Source: Ananas comosus (taxonomy: Eukaryota > Streptophyta > Magnoliopsida > Poales > Bromeliaceae). From it: a stretch of 64,000 nucleotides of DNA. This document shows positions 27,601-40,492 of the stretch, piece by piece. The DNA lies in the NCBI RefSeq assembly GCF_001540865.1, contig NC_033632.1:3317969-3381968 (forward strand), given 5' to 3'. Each line of letters begins with the position of its first letter. Position 1 is the first letter of the stretch. The position numbers were made by a program, and so were the translations under genes. Under the pieces are notes generated by a model that saw only the letters and a program-made list of their open reading frames with translations, was not told where the DNA came from and searched no databases.

Positions 27601-30600
27601 GGCAGCTAGTTCAGCTGGACTATAAAGAACCCGTTGCCTTTTATTCAATGCTGTGCGGTCTGCTGAATCGACATCTCGAGTTTGTGGAGCAAAAGAGATT
27701 TTAGTAGTACTACGACTACCAACTCCTCCATAGAGAATAGAACCAGAATAATCTCCTAGACCAGCAACATAACCATAAAGCCCCCTTCTCTTGTTCCTTC
27801 TAAACCTTAGGAAATTTTCTAAAGATCGAATCTTGCTCTCTAGAATTTTCATTGCCTCAGAAGAGAGCCTGCAAACGACTACTCCTTCGCGAGCATTGGG
27901 ACCACTTTGCCCTCGAACAATCACAATAGGGAACTCCCAAACAGGAAATAGTAACCTTGATGAGCACAAACAGAGCCCTTGATGTGCGCCAGAGAATAAA
28001 GGTTCTGCCTCTTGAACGACCTGCCCCATGCTGAAACCCCCAGCTTGAGTTTGGGTGTTTGAAAAAGCATTCACACCATCCATTTGTGGCATTCCAACAA
28101 GCCCTGAATCCTCAAATGCTTCAGCTGCTCTCTCAGCAACTGTATTGCTTATGAGATTCTCTTCAGCAAAAACTAATTTTGCAGCTAACAATAAGCACAT
28201 AGCTGCAGCCTCTCCTGCACCGAAGCGGTTGAAGAAATCTTCCATCTGCGATCTCGGTGCACTGAGCTCGAACAATCTTCTCAGAATGTCCACAGGTCTG
28301 TTAAGAACAACTTCCATCAAGCCTATAGTACTAAAGACAATGATCCTTCTCCTGGGCAAAACATGTTGCGTAGGAAGATCACCTCTAGCCCACAGTTTCC
28401 CACATGCCTTTTCACAAGATTCGGTTAAACCCGCTAGGGCTTCCGCATCGGCATACAAAGAGTGCACAATAATTGCTACATCTGGCAAGGGTAATATGTC
28501 AGCTGCACAAAGCATTCGACCCTCAATAGGTAAAGACGATACTAATTCCCTTAAGGCACGAGAGCTTCTTGCAGCAGTCATTCCATAATTACTCGGAATT
28601 GATGACTGAATAGTTGAATCATTGTGCACGATCAGAAGAGAGGACATTGTTGCGGCCGACGAATCAGAGAGCACGAGGGTTCCCACAGAATAAAAGGCTG
28701 ATTCCACTTTTAACACAAGATCCTCAGGCTGAGCTCTATTAGCTATAGAGATAGCACCAAACGTGAGCCCACCACCAACCCCTAAAGGAGGAGAAGGCCT
28801 CATTGAAACAACTTTTAAACAAGTTGGCCTTTGGGAAGAATCAGTACGTCCACCTGGAGAAGAAGTAGAAAGGTACATTCTCCTACCATCTGATAAAACA
28901 GCCGTTACATTAAGCCGTCTTGATTCAATAAGAGATAAAGGCGCAATATGTATTATTGACGGTTTTGACACACGTGTAGCTGATCTTGGGCCTGCGGGCC
29001 TTCGACCCCCGTATTGTGTTTCGCGTGGATCGGTCAAGTTCTTTTCTTCAGCGATTTTTGTAAGTGGGCCATTACCATTTACACCAAGATCATAGACTTG
29101 CAATTTATTACCTTCCGTTCGTGCATAAATAATATGCCTTTCATCGTCAACAACCATGTCAACGGCAGGATCCACAGCTCCGAATTTCAGGGCATTTGGC
29201 AAGACCCATCTGAATATTTTATTTATCAAAAATCAGTTATTAAGCATTCCACAGTGATACTGAAATATGTAATTACGAGGATCAAAATGTAGATTGCTAA
29301 TTTTCATATAGGGCTTTTAGCTTATATAACCATAAAAATTAAAGTTCTTGCACATATACTGCTCTAAAGTCAAAATTAGCACCAATATTAACCATTGATA
29401 TAGGCATATATCTCATATTTGTGTATATGCCCTTTAATTGACCTTTCCATCACAAAAAGCTAGAAACCTTAAGGTTACTCAAAATACTGATCATAACGGT
29501 GTATCCATTTGCACCAATACCCTTTACATGTTGACAGAAGCTTTGGCACCTACACGTTCATATCTAATTTATAAGGGGTATTGTCAAGGCCATGATTAGA
29601 ATTATTATGTTCGAATAATACGTACAGTGGGACATATACACAGTACGACATCCTTTTTAGGGCATAGTGCAAATACAAATTTAGATGAGTGTACATGCGC
29701 ATATGTGTATGTTGAGGGGTATATAACTATATATGCAAAAATCCCGTTACAAATGCGTACCTCGAAAGAAGACTGCCCAGACCGCCAGTAAGGCAAACCT
29801 TTCTACAACGCTTATGCCAGCCTGAGCCAATTGTGTACTCTATTTCATATATGTGCCCATCGCGCCCAGCCAGGAAAATATGGCCGTTATTGGTACAAGC
29901 AATGCATGTCATCGTGACACCATCAGATGGTACAGTATAGTCAGGTAAAGGTTGTAATGATATCTCAGCATATGGATCAGTTCCATCTCCACTAGCAGTG
30001 CAGCAAACTCCAATAAGAATCAACTAGAATTGGTACAAATTATGTGTAAAACACCGACGTGGACAAGAAGTACAAATAAAGGGGAAAGAAAGGAATAAAA
30101 ACAAAACAAGAAGAAAATTCTTGTTCCGAAGCATAAAACAAGGATGTGAATTCTGGAGTGAATATTCATAAGATAAAATATCCTGGATGGCATAACGAGA
30201 TCTGAGGATCAACTCGATAACGTAGAAGAAATTTACAGAGAGGTGCTTAACTGCATATACAATACAGAAAAATATATACAAGCACACAGTGAATATATAG
30301 GAATATATAAAAAGTACACATGAATTTGTATATATTCTCTCTAGCCATAATTGGTCCAACAGGCCAACAGTACGTCACAGTATTTAGATAGCAAGTACTA
30401 AGGTTATTCCTATGCTTTTTTATAAGGCCATAGACATAAATCTGATGTGGACAAAGTAACAAAACAAAAAATGAGTACCTGGATTATACATGACGTGTGA
30501 TGTTTAAAAGAAAAACTACCTGGATTATACATGATGTGTGATGTTTAAAAGAAAATTTAAGAGAAAACAAGCAGGGAAATTACAAACTCAATCTTTTCAG

Positions 30601-33600
30601 GATATTAAAAAAAATCTACTTTGACTTATTCAATTGGCAGCTCAGTCACAGTAATTTAGTCAAAAGAACTCGAATGACAGTATGCCTACCTCAACGGGAG
30701 TTGCTAAAACTAAAAGGTATTGAATGGCTTCAACAAAAATTCCAGGCTTTGTTCTAGCAAGCCCAACAGCACAAATTGCTTGCTCCTCTCCGTTATATTC
30801 TTGGCATTGTCCATCCCTAACAACACATAGCACAATTGATACATTACATGCCTGACAATGACATATAGGATTAAGAGTATAAACAAAAGGATATAAAATT
30901 GATTAAATAAGAAAAAGGACAAAAACAGAAACAGTTTAAAGTGTTGGTTGAAAACTGAAACCAACATGTTTTGCTAATAGTAAAGTAATGTCCGCACCTA
31001 TCAACAATGAGAACTTTATGTTTCAATCAGCGTGACTCTAAAGAAGGATTAGCTCTAGAACATTAGCCTATTTGGACTGAAGCTACCTTATGGAGCCTAA
31101 CATGATTCATCTATGAATCATATCAATTGCACACTCCAGCTTTCACAACGAATGGCAAAATACAATAAAGCTCTGTTCTCTACAAAGTAAAATAAAATAT
31201 CTCTTTTACCACATCAAAGTTTCATGAAATCAAGTTTTCCCACGACGATTCAAATACCGTAATCCGAATATTATTTTCAATTTTCTTTGAGAAGTTTGCA
31301 GACATAAATGGCTGAAAATGCTGAAATCAAAACTATAGGATCCTAGAAACAAGATCTAAATCAAAAGTTCAAGCCCCAAAATAATTTTTTTTCATTAGTC
31401 TAAACCAAACCTTTAAAAAAATTACGAAAATTGGTGTAATAGAAAGTAAATAGAAATATGTTTTGCCTTAATATAATTGCAATACAGCATAATATGGTTT
31501 AAACTACTCATATGTAGCTACAGAAATTTTATACCAAATCTGCAAATTTTACCTATGCATATATTCGTTCTGATATACAAGAAGTCTGATAAACTTCCAT
31601 GAAGCAAACGGATATAGAGTAATTGATGCTTGATGAGGAGGACTGATGTAAATGGCGCAGTCCAATAACCAAGAAGAAATCAAGCATCAAAATGCAGAAA
31701 ACTCAAAAAACATCTATTCTATCGTAAAGAACAGAACATGTAACAGTAAGCTGGCTGTGAAGCATTTTAGGTACTAAAAGATGTATGCCAAGCATTCTAG
31801 AAGACAATGCAGCTTTTTCTAGAGTGTGCAAACATTCTTAGCATGGAGAGTTTGACATTGACAAAGAGATGCCTGTTTGGAAAAAAACCAGTTAAGTGTA
31901 AGATCTTCAAGCATACCACTTATCAAAGCGCCAAAGGAACAAAGAATTGTCAACTGATGCCCAAGCTCGACGTATCTCAGAAAATATTCCACAAAGGGCT
32001 GTTCCTTCACCTCCAGATTCATTATATCTTTCTATCAACGTAGGAGGTAATTCCCGAGTTTCCGCCACTTCAACCAGAGAAGGCCACTGCAGAATAACTT
32101 ATGGCTATTAGAATAACAAGAGACTAAGTATCTTAAGAATGAAAAAGCAGGAATTGAGAAGTGTATGTTGCAAATAAAGAAATTTGAGACAGAAAGGCTA
32201 ACAAAACAAATATAGATAAGAGCATAAAGCAACACATGAATCTCAAAACCACCAGAAAACAAAAGGAAAGATTTATTGCTGCAGACAACATCTGTTATGG
32301 TTAATGTTTCTAAAGTCCACCTTTTGTAATGCCTGCAGCAGCCCTATGTTTATGCATCTTAAACCTTTTTGTTTTCTGCTTTGCTTCTCTATCCTTCTTT
32401 TATTTTCACTCAAAGATGTAGATAACCACATGCATGGAAATGTATAGGAGAAAGCATGATCTGTTACTCCTCTAGCTAGAATATCAAATCTAACAATCCA
32501 TTTTCAAAGACAGTCCCCTCTAATGCCTTTCTCTTGACCCGAGCACAGCTCTGACTCATCTAATTTCAATACCTTGGCGTAGGACCAACATGGCCCTGAA
32601 AGCATACATTAGTTGTAAAAAGTTTATCTGCGAGTAATACAACTATAAGTTAAATGGAGATCACTGACCTTTTAGAAATTTTAAAAGTCTCTTTCTGCAT
32701 TAATCCATGTTCTACGTAATCACTAATCTATTAAATATATCATACAATCCGAGAAAGAGGGGAAAAAAAATGCTGACAAGAATTAGGTGATAAGATCACA
32801 TTTAGAATATGCACCACAGCAAAACATCACTCATAATTCCACAAAGGTCAAACCATCTTATAGAATATTCACTGTAGCAAAACAAGTATACCAAACCTCC
32901 ATATAAAGTAAAGTGTTAGATACATATTAGACAGAATATTCACCATGAGCGTAGACATGGAACGCACTGAGAAGTCACTAGGTTTCAAAACAGAGCTGTT
33001 CAAGAAGCAATAACAAGAATATCCCCTTAACGGCTTCTGATTACAGCTAGAAGCAGAAGCTTCAGGTTCAAGCTTTGCTTATGGGCCCAAAATCTCAACT
33101 GAGCTTCTCACAACAACCAGATATTCCAGACTCTATTTGCCAACTAAGGTGACTTCGACTTCTCGACTAGAGCAGCTGCTCTAAAAGCTAGAAGCACTTA
33201 GGCAGCTACCAAGTCCACGTAAATTAAAAAGCAAAAAATCAACTAACTACTGAAAAAAATCAGTAAAGCCAGTGCAAAATACCATCTTAGTAACCTCAAT
33301 ATCTAAGAACACTTCTTGGTCACAAGGAGGAGCTTCTAACCTATAAAGCCCTCCAAAGGAACCACCTTTTCTCTTCAATCAGTGTAATGCTCAACCGATC
33401 ACATCAAATAAGCCATTTTTCCTAGCTTTAAACGGAAACTACAAAAAAAGAAGCTCGGAAAAAGCTCTATTACGCCTAATTCTACACCAAAAGCTCTCAA
33501 CACAGCACAAATCAAACAACAAATCGAAGCAATTCGATCCCAATACAGAATTAAACACTTTAGGTTCTCTCATCTAACCGATTTGGGGCTGGGGGAGAGG

Positions 33601-33767
33601 ATTGGTACCTCTTTGGGGAGGGAGGAGTAGGGGTGGCTCGCGTACCGAGAGGCCTCGAGGGCCTCCTCGAGGTCGAGGCGCGCGGCGACCTCCTTGCCGA
33701 TCCGCTCGCTGACGTGGAGACCGGCGGAGGCGACGTCCGGGCCGATGATCTCGTCGTCCCACGCCAT
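21695..33767 (-). CDS. NUP155: Nuclear pore complex protein NUP155
   Basis: Thirteen exons on the minus strand: 33767-33609, 32086-31917, 30816-30690, 30023-29761, 29209-27595, 27161-26949, 26390-26143, 25838-25415, 24379-24180, 24079-23731, 23319-23101, 22479-22148, 21803-21695. They sum to 4428 nt, 1475 residues, the size of plant NUP155. The N-terminal part is the beta-propeller (ALCGIFSEIRRAWASVDNSL, LFLWRFDKWDGQCQEY, LILIGVCCTASGDG, RDGHIYEIEY). The C-terminal part is the alpha-solenoid (LLARYYVLKGQHLLAAHVLY, QLYNDYAVPFKLWEMCLEML, EACSVLKRVG) and it ends YMTEVRRLALPQ. NUP155 is a core scaffold nucleoporin of the inner ring that links pore membrane proteins to NUP93/NUP188. Start codon context is good (GCCATGG). 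Every junction keeps phase and no lesion was seen. Introns hold a MITE (24496-24833) and a small tandem duplication (30476-30556). Confidence 0.96.
24496..24833. mobile_element. Foldback MITE in NUP155 intron 8
   Basis: The left arm (AATGTAGTCCTCAAGCGTGA...) and the right arm, which ends CGAGCACTATATT, are diverged inverted copies of about 110 bp. Inner blocks such as CATCCTCAGA / TCTGAGGATG and AATTAAGTCCT / AGGACTTAATT match. No ORF. Confidence 0.65.
30476..30556. repeat. Tandem 41-bp duplication in NUP155 intron 3
   Basis: Two adjacent copies of TACCTGGATTATACATGAYG... ending TTTAAAAGAAAA, nearly identical, so recent. Confidence 0.85.
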
Positions 33768-33870
33768 GGGAGGCGCCCCTGCCCACCGGAGGAAACCCTA
33801 GAAATCGACTAGGAGGGAGACGACGCGGGATTTTGTTCCCGCGGCGGGAGAAAAAGGGTTTTTGGGTTTT

Positions 33871-33906
<36 letters not shown>

Positions 33907-35016
33907 GAGCGGGGAGAGGTGATTTTTGGGCCCCCAAGCCTACATAACTTTTTCTAAATTATAAAAATTCGCATTCAAAATATTTATTTATAAAATAAAA
34001 CTTAAATGGTAGATAATTTATTATTTTCATAATAATAATAAATTATTTATCATTTTTATCTAATTTTATATTATATATATCCAAACTTTAGTTTGATGGA
34101 ACAGCAAATTATTCCCACTTTTCCGAGCCAAACGTGATTTAAAAAATGCATAATATTAAGCAATAAAAATGAATTTTAAAAAATAATAATTATTAGTCAT
34201 ATTTATGAAAAAAATTCCATAAAAAATGGACTTTGGAACTCACACTGAGCTAGCCTTTTTTATTAAAAGAAACAGATATTTGTTAAGAAATAAATAATAA
34301 CATGCTATCTTCTATACTTTTTATTTGATTTTGGATGTCATCACACTGAAACAACTAGACTTCGAAAATAAAAAAATATATATATATATAAAATATTTAT
34401 AAAAAAATAACTATTTTTCATTCCAAACTCCAATAATAGGCTGAATTTTATATTTTCTGTGTTGAATATGTTTGTTATCTTTTCTTTTAATTATCTACTG
34501 AAATTTCTAATTTATGGCCATTCTTATGCTTGCTAAGAAATAATTGCAGCAACAATTAGCCAGTACCCACCAACTGTATTTTTAACAATAAACATTTTTC
34601 GCTACACTATATTTATAATCACATCAAACTAAATAACCAAAACAAGTATATAGTTGAAATTTACAATAGAATATAATTTGTTGTAAAATTAAGGAGAAAA
34701 TATAAATCCTTTTCTCTGAAAAAGAAAATGAAAAAATCTTTTCAATTGTATTGTTATTAAAGTGCTGGGAGAATCTCAGGAAATTGATGCTTCTGTTTCT
34801 GCATTCCATAATCCATCAAAGTTGTGGAGTGTTTTGGAGGATCTAAAGCTTCAAACTTACTTAAAAAAAAAATAAAGAAATTAATAACTAAAAAAGAGCA
34901 TTGCTACAACTAGTTTTTCATTAGATCAACTGAAAAATACAACCTCTCCTGCATCCATTTCCTTTTAATTATAGTTACTAAGGAGAGGATATTAATTTCC
35001 TGAGAATTATATACAA
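33768..35016. other. NUP155 5' UTR/promoter and intergenic spacer
   Basis: A GA tract at 33871-33906 ((CT)n in NUP155 sense) lies about 105 bp upstream of the NUP155 ATG. The remainder is AT-rich, with an (AT)n run near 34377-34392 and no gene seen; its right end is the 3' UTR of the Nudix gene. Confidence 0.6.
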
Positions 35017-36831
35017 TCAATTCCTGCTCGAGTTCTCGAGCCTTCGAACTAATCTCTCTAACGCTTCTCTCATCCATATGTGCTCGCATTTCTCTCTCGC
35101 TTCCGCCACCGTGACCTGTTCGATCAAAAATCAACAAAGAAATAAGAAAATACTCAAAAATTACTCTTTCTATTCTTTTTCTTCAGTAATGTCATCATCA
35201 TATATAGTTATGTAGTAAAATACTTCATTTGCGGTACGAGATTCAGAATCCTCTATGATTTTAAGATAAAGAGTACTATAAAGGGCGTAACCAAGCGAAA
35301 AGTTTAGAAACTACCAATGCAATTTACACGACGTATACAAAAGCTATGATTTTTTAAATCATACAAAAGCGCGGAAATTGTCGACTTACCCATCTTCTTT
35401 CTCTCACATCCATCTCGGGCCATTGAACTAATTCCTCGGTCACATTCATCGGAAACATTATACCCTCATGAAGGGAGTCATGCCTCCTACTCTTGTACTT
35501 CCATTTGCCTAATCTTCTCTGTTGACAACATGACATGATCTACTTTTATCAACATTTGCGACAAACACGAGTATCATATATTTCAAGAAGCGAGAATCAT
35601 TAGTTACACGAGTTAGGGTTCGAGAACTCGCCTCGACATTTCCTTGCACGCCGGCCTCCTCCAATGCCTCTCGCAAGGCCGCCTGTTTCTTTGTCTCGTC
35701 GGTCTCCCATCCTCCCTGAGAAACAAGATCTCGATGTCTTTAAAATCAACGATGAATGAGTATTTCAGAGTTTCAGTCTTTCAGATATATTGCGTATCAA
35801 ATGCTCAGTGTTAAGCATTTACATTAGTGATTCTGGTTAAATCGGATAATTCTCGACAAACATAGAAACTACTATTTCACGAAAAATCAAGAATAGCTCC
35901 AAATCATATAGGTTTGCAAATTTCACATGTCACATATAATAACAAAAAGTTCTCACTAAGTACTCAAAATTTTAAATTACCTTTGGGAACATCACACCAT
36001 GTCCTTTCTGAGAACTAATAACTAGTACTTCCACTGCACTATGTAGATCATCAGAGCATGTACTATTTGTGCTCAACTTATAAGGGATGCATCTGTATTG
36101 TTTAAAGAGAAAATTATATATATTAAATATTGGTAAAATTGAGGGGGAAAAAACTACAATGGTAAAGGAGAAAAAAAAAGGAAAAACTAAATTACAAAAA
36201 TTTCCCTTGAAGAACAATTCTAAAATAGGCTCAAAAATTTCAGATGATTGTTCTGAAAAATTTCACGCAAATGAGTTGGCATATATCGATCATTTTTATG
36301 TTTTTTTTACAAAGTTGAATAGAATGAATTAATTAAGTAATTACTCAATAAACAGTCAATTTTGACAATTTTAGAAACCAAATAGATTTTAAATGTAAAA
36401 TTGGCGTAACATACCAACCAATTTCAATAGAGTTTTGTTTAAATATTTACGTATATTCGATTGATGCAATTGTTTAAACAGTGTGATTGGGACGTAGAAA
36501 TATCTATAATTTTATCCTAAAAAATTATTTTAAAATCACCAAAAAATTTAAAAAAAAAACATAGAATTCAAACCAAAGATTTCAACTTTCCGCCAAAATC
36601 ACACTCCAAAAAAAAAGAAAAAAAAATCAATTCATCAAAAACATTCAAACCACTCAAACTCATTAAAAGGACGAAGATCGAACCCCTCGTGAGAAAGAAA
36701 ATGAGAAAAGAGAGAGGAGAGAGGAGAGAGAGAGAGGGGTATCATGGGAAGGCTCACCCCACAACGAGCCTACGCCCATTACTGCTATAACGCTGCAATT
36801 GCCTCCCTTGCCTCGATACCAAAGACGCCAT
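35017..36831 (-). CDS. Nudix hydrolase (plant NUDT12/13/16/18 group)
   Basis: Five exons on the minus strand: 36831-36758, 36092-35981, 35715-35632, 35518-35390, 35115-35017; 498 nt, 165 residues. The Nudix box is complete at residues 63-85, Gly63, Glu69, Arg77-Glu78, Glu81-Glu82, Gly84 (GGWETDETKKQAALREAL then EEAGV). Up- and downstream blocks also fit the plant group: QRYSSNGRRLVVGCIPYKL, VMFPKGGWE, LGKWKYKSRRHDS, HEGIMFPMNVTEEL, MREALERLV. The box coordinates the metal ion for hydrolysis of a nucleoside-diphosphate-linked substrate; the actual substrate (diphosphoinositol polyphosphate, ADP-ribose or other) is not readable. Exon 3 ends GTCGAG|GCGAGT, a GC-AG intron that best keeps the conserved GNVE sequence. 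A GT alternative six bases earlier would drop Val-Glu. The start follows family N-termini. Confidence 0.92.
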
Positions 36832-37803
36832 TTTTTTTCTTTTTTGGCTCTTCACCTTCTCCTTTCTCCTTCCCGCAATACCCCCTCTTTCCTTATACTC
36901 TGCTCTCTCTAAGATGCCCAAAATGCCCCTCTCCCACAAATAAACTAGTTTCTAAGAACTGTTTCTTAGAATTTTGAGAGAGAGAGAGAGAGAGAGAGTG
37001 GATAGCGTTGCGACAACGAAGAGGGGGCTATAAATAGAAAGAGTTAGAGAGAGAAAGAGGGGGGATAGAGAGAGAAAAGTTGGGTATTTTTTGGAAGCCC
37101 ATGCTATGGGGACCCAGCATTTGTACCCCGAATTAAATGGAATGATAATTTAGTAGGGTAAATTACATGCCAATACTTAAATATTTATTGACTTTTTTTT
37201 CAATATTTATTCTTTTTTAAAGTGAATTTCATAGCTCTTGAGAAAATATAATATGAATTTTGGGTAAATTTTTTTTTCCAAAATCACTTATCCACTGCAC
37301 GAATTTAACTTAATTAATTATTACTGTCAGATGATTAGAATCAATTAATTTGATATATTTATACAAATAAAAGAAATATTAAATCTATTTTATAAAAAAA
37401 AAAAACAATTTGTACAAATTTTTGAATGATTACACTGGAGAAAATTTGTTTAAAAAACTTATATAAATACAAATTAGATGTATTTTGTCTGATCTGAACT
37501 GCTTTTCTAGACTATCGATATTTCAACTATTATGAAAACGATTTAATTTAATAGCCTAAATTCAACAGCCTACATTAAGTAGAAAATTTACTTACATTTC
37601 GAGCAGAAATTTATAATATTTATAACATCATTTTTATTGAAGTGGTGGATGCTTTTCAACACCACAATTTCAAAATAGATTTGTAAAGAGTTAGACTACA
37701 ATACTACATATCCCGATTCGGAGAGTTTATTTGGATAGACTTACTGTCCACATCTTACGAAACTTGCTGATTCAAGGATCTTATCTGACTTGTCCAATCA
37801 ACA

Positions 37804-37859
<56 letters not shown>

Positions 37860-38230
37860 AATTATTATAGGCTAAAATATTTTTTATAAATTCTTTCATA
37901 AATTTTCTTTTCTTTAATTTTTTTTTTTAAAGAAGCTTAATTTATTTGAAATTTGAATTGGGTACACACTTTGGGGTACATCCGAGGGTTCCCGAAGCAT
38001 GTCGAGAGGAGGTGTTCGCGGCGCGATTCGCTCGCTGGCTCCGGCGTTGCTTCGCCACGTGGCACCTTCGTAAAGTAAAATGTGGCGGTTGGGGTCGTTG
38101 GGTTTATTATTGATGGTGATTTTTTTTTTTTTTTGAGGAAATTATTATCTATATACCTACCATACGGTCCATACTACATCTAGTTTTAAATTATTAATTA
38201 ATGCATTCAAATTATTTTTTTTTTAAAAAA
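36832..38230. other. Nudix promoter and intergenic spacer
   Basis: (GA)n at 36976-36999 ((CT)n in Nudix sense) probably marks its 5' UTR. Compound (AT)n(GA)n at 37806-37857. No gene is seen. Confidence 0.6.
37806..37857. repeat. Compound (AT)n(GA)n microsatellite
   Basis: About ten AT units followed by about fifteen GA units, uninterrupted. It is intergenic, not near a start codon. Confidence 0.9.
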
Positions 38231-38568
38231 AGGTAAAATTCAAATACTATCTTTTTGATTTCGTACTTTTTTATTTTAGTATTCTATAGTTTAAAGTGTA
38301 TCAACCTGTGATATCATTTTTATTTTTTAGACAGCTTTTTCGTTAATATTTCGTTAAATTATTTACAAAAATTTTCAGATATTCCACCTAGGTTTATCGA
38401 ATATTCACTTTAGTGACTTTTAGTTTTAATTTTGTCACTGATTTAACATAAAAAAATTAGTGGAATCAATAATACAAAGATAAAAGTAAAATTACTGAAT
38501 ACTAAATTGATACACTTTACGAAAGTGAGAAAGTGTGAAACCATATGAGTGGAATTTGAAAATTTTTT
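38231..38568. mobile_element. Foldback MITE, relative of the one in phosphatase intron 1
   Basis: The left arm (AGGTAAAATTCAAATACTAT...; inner AAAGTGTATCAA) is an imperfect inverted copy of the right arm (TTGATACACTTT... to GAGTGGAATTTGAAAATTTT). The central block 38340-38415 matches 580-652 in reverse orientation. Confidence 0.65.
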
Positions 38569-39512
38569 CAAAAAAACTTAATTTGATGGATCTGATTTAT
38601 ACTACTGGAAGAAATGTGTATTAATATGGCATCAATTAGGTTTTAGTCATTAAATACAAAAGAAATTAGATGTTTAAAATTTATGAATTTGGATAAAGGT
38701 CATGATTTTGAGAAGTGTGCAAAAAGGTTGTCGCATACTCAACCCGGTGAGCAGAACTCGTGCAGGCTAAAATTTTCTGTACACTCATTTACGCAGTTAA
38801 TCATTTTTGACGAAATAAATATCGACTTTTCAAATGTGTAAAATTTTTCTGGACACGAATATGTACTCAATTCAGCCCAATCTAGAACACGCTGTTATCT
38901 ATATAATCATAATGCTGTTATTATTGCTCATAACCGTTCACTTACGTGTACGTAACTAGTTTACGATCTTTTTTCTCTCTCTAAAACAAATGCATGTATT
39001 TTTTTATTTTATTTTTGGGAAGATAAGTAAGCTAGATGGACCTTTCTGGTCATTCTCATCACACCGGACTAGAAAAAGTCACGATTTTGATTTATTTCAT
39101 ATAAGATTATTCTTGCATTTGAATTCTTAAGAGGATATTCTCTAATAAACACAATAATGACAACTTTAAAAAAAATTTAAAAATTTATTATTTTCCATCT
39201 TAGAATATGCATGATGTAGGCTACGATATAATCGATACGTACAGTCAAAAATTTGAAGATGATAAGATTCTTATTGCACTATGAATGATCTACAATGAGC
39301 CAAGTAACATTGCTAGTTGTAATTTTCTAACTTACTAAACTTGCATACTTCTTCTTTTTGAATAAAGTTGTAAAATAAAGTGGATAGCACGTAGGCTCGG
39401 ATTCCCGCAGGCATCTGATGCCTTTTGCTTTGCATCTTAGTTGGTTTTAATTCTTTTTAATATGAATTATTGTGACATGACGTGTAATGGCTAACTTCGT
39501 ATAGGTTCTATG

Positions 39513-40151
39513 TAGGGATGCAAACGGATCTGGATTGGTGGAGCTCCCGCCCCGATCCACTCAGACGAAGGCAGTAAATGAGAGAAAATAAACGAATTTG
39601 GGGCAGAAAACGGAATAAAGTTTACGATTCAAGACGGATTCGGGGTAGGAAACGGGAGAAATTTTGACTCGTCCTGAATCCGGAGAAATTTTGACTCGCC
39701 CCGAATCCGCCCCGCCATGAACCGCCCCCAATCCGCCCCAAAAATTATTTATATTTTAAAAAAATATTGTTAAAAAATAATATATTTATAAAAAAAGTTC
39801 AAAATACAAATAAGTTAGTACTTTCATTTCTAATTATTTGAAACTTTTGAATTTTGTTTTGAATTGTGATTGATATTTTTAATTTTTATAATTGATATTA
39901 TTAAATTATATATATAATATTATTAAAAATTATTAATTTATAATTTATAAAATATTAATAATATTATAATTTTATAAAAAATATTAGTTAGCGGGGCGGA
40001 TTGGAGGCGCCGGCGGGAGGCGGGGCGGATTATGGGATGTATTTTTTAACCCGTCACGGATTCGGGGCGGGAGGCGGGGCGGGATTTTGCTAGTCGGGGC
40101 GGGAGGCGGGGCGGGGCTCCCTCCCCCAGATCCACCCCGTTTGCATCCCTA
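39513..40151. mobile_element. hAT-like non-autonomous element, 639 bp
   Basis: Begins TAGGGATGCAAACGG and ends CCGTTTGCATCCCTA, a perfect 15-bp terminal inverted repeat. It is flanked by GTTCTATG (39505-39512) and GTTCTATA (40152-40159), a near-perfect 8-bp target duplication as in hAT transposons. Subterminal regions carry many repeats of GGGGCGGG and of CCGCCCC-type words; the middle is AT-rich. No transposase ORF. Confidence 0.85.
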
Positions 40152-40166
40152 GTTCTATATATAAGT

Positions 40167-40492
40167 GAATTGCAAATATATCCCTATAAAATTTAACTTT
40201 CATATATTGTTTCTATAAAAGTTCTAATATTTTCAAATATATCCCTAAAGTTAGGATCCGTTAGAAAAAATTAGTTTACTTAACCCTAGTTAGTTAATAA
40301 AGTGAATTGACCTTTTTACCCATATGTAATTAATAGTTGGGACTTTTAAAGAGACATATTTATAATGATAAAAAGATCATTTTATTCATAAAATAAATAG
40401 TGTTTTAACGGAGAAACATATTTGAAAATATTAAAATTTTTACAGAAACAATATATGAAAGTTAAATTTTGTAGGAATATATTTGCAATTCA
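40167..40492. mobile_element. Foldback MITE next to the hAT-like element
   Basis: The left arm GAATTGCAAATATATCCCTA and the right arm ending ATATATTTGCAATTC are inverted copies over about 85 bp, including AATTTAACTTTCATATATTG. It starts only 15 bp after the hAT-like element. Confidence 0.75.

Noticed and set aside
28055..28588. 177-codon plus-strand ORF inside NUP155 exon 5
   Set aside because: Antisense shadow of the 1615-nt NUP155 exon, which encodes conserved sequence on the minus strand.
36744..36977. Plus-strand ORF of 78 codons overlapping Nudix exon 1
   Set aside because: The minus strand gives the family N-terminus and a phase-consistent splice; the plus ORF is low-complexity Phe/Pro/Ser.
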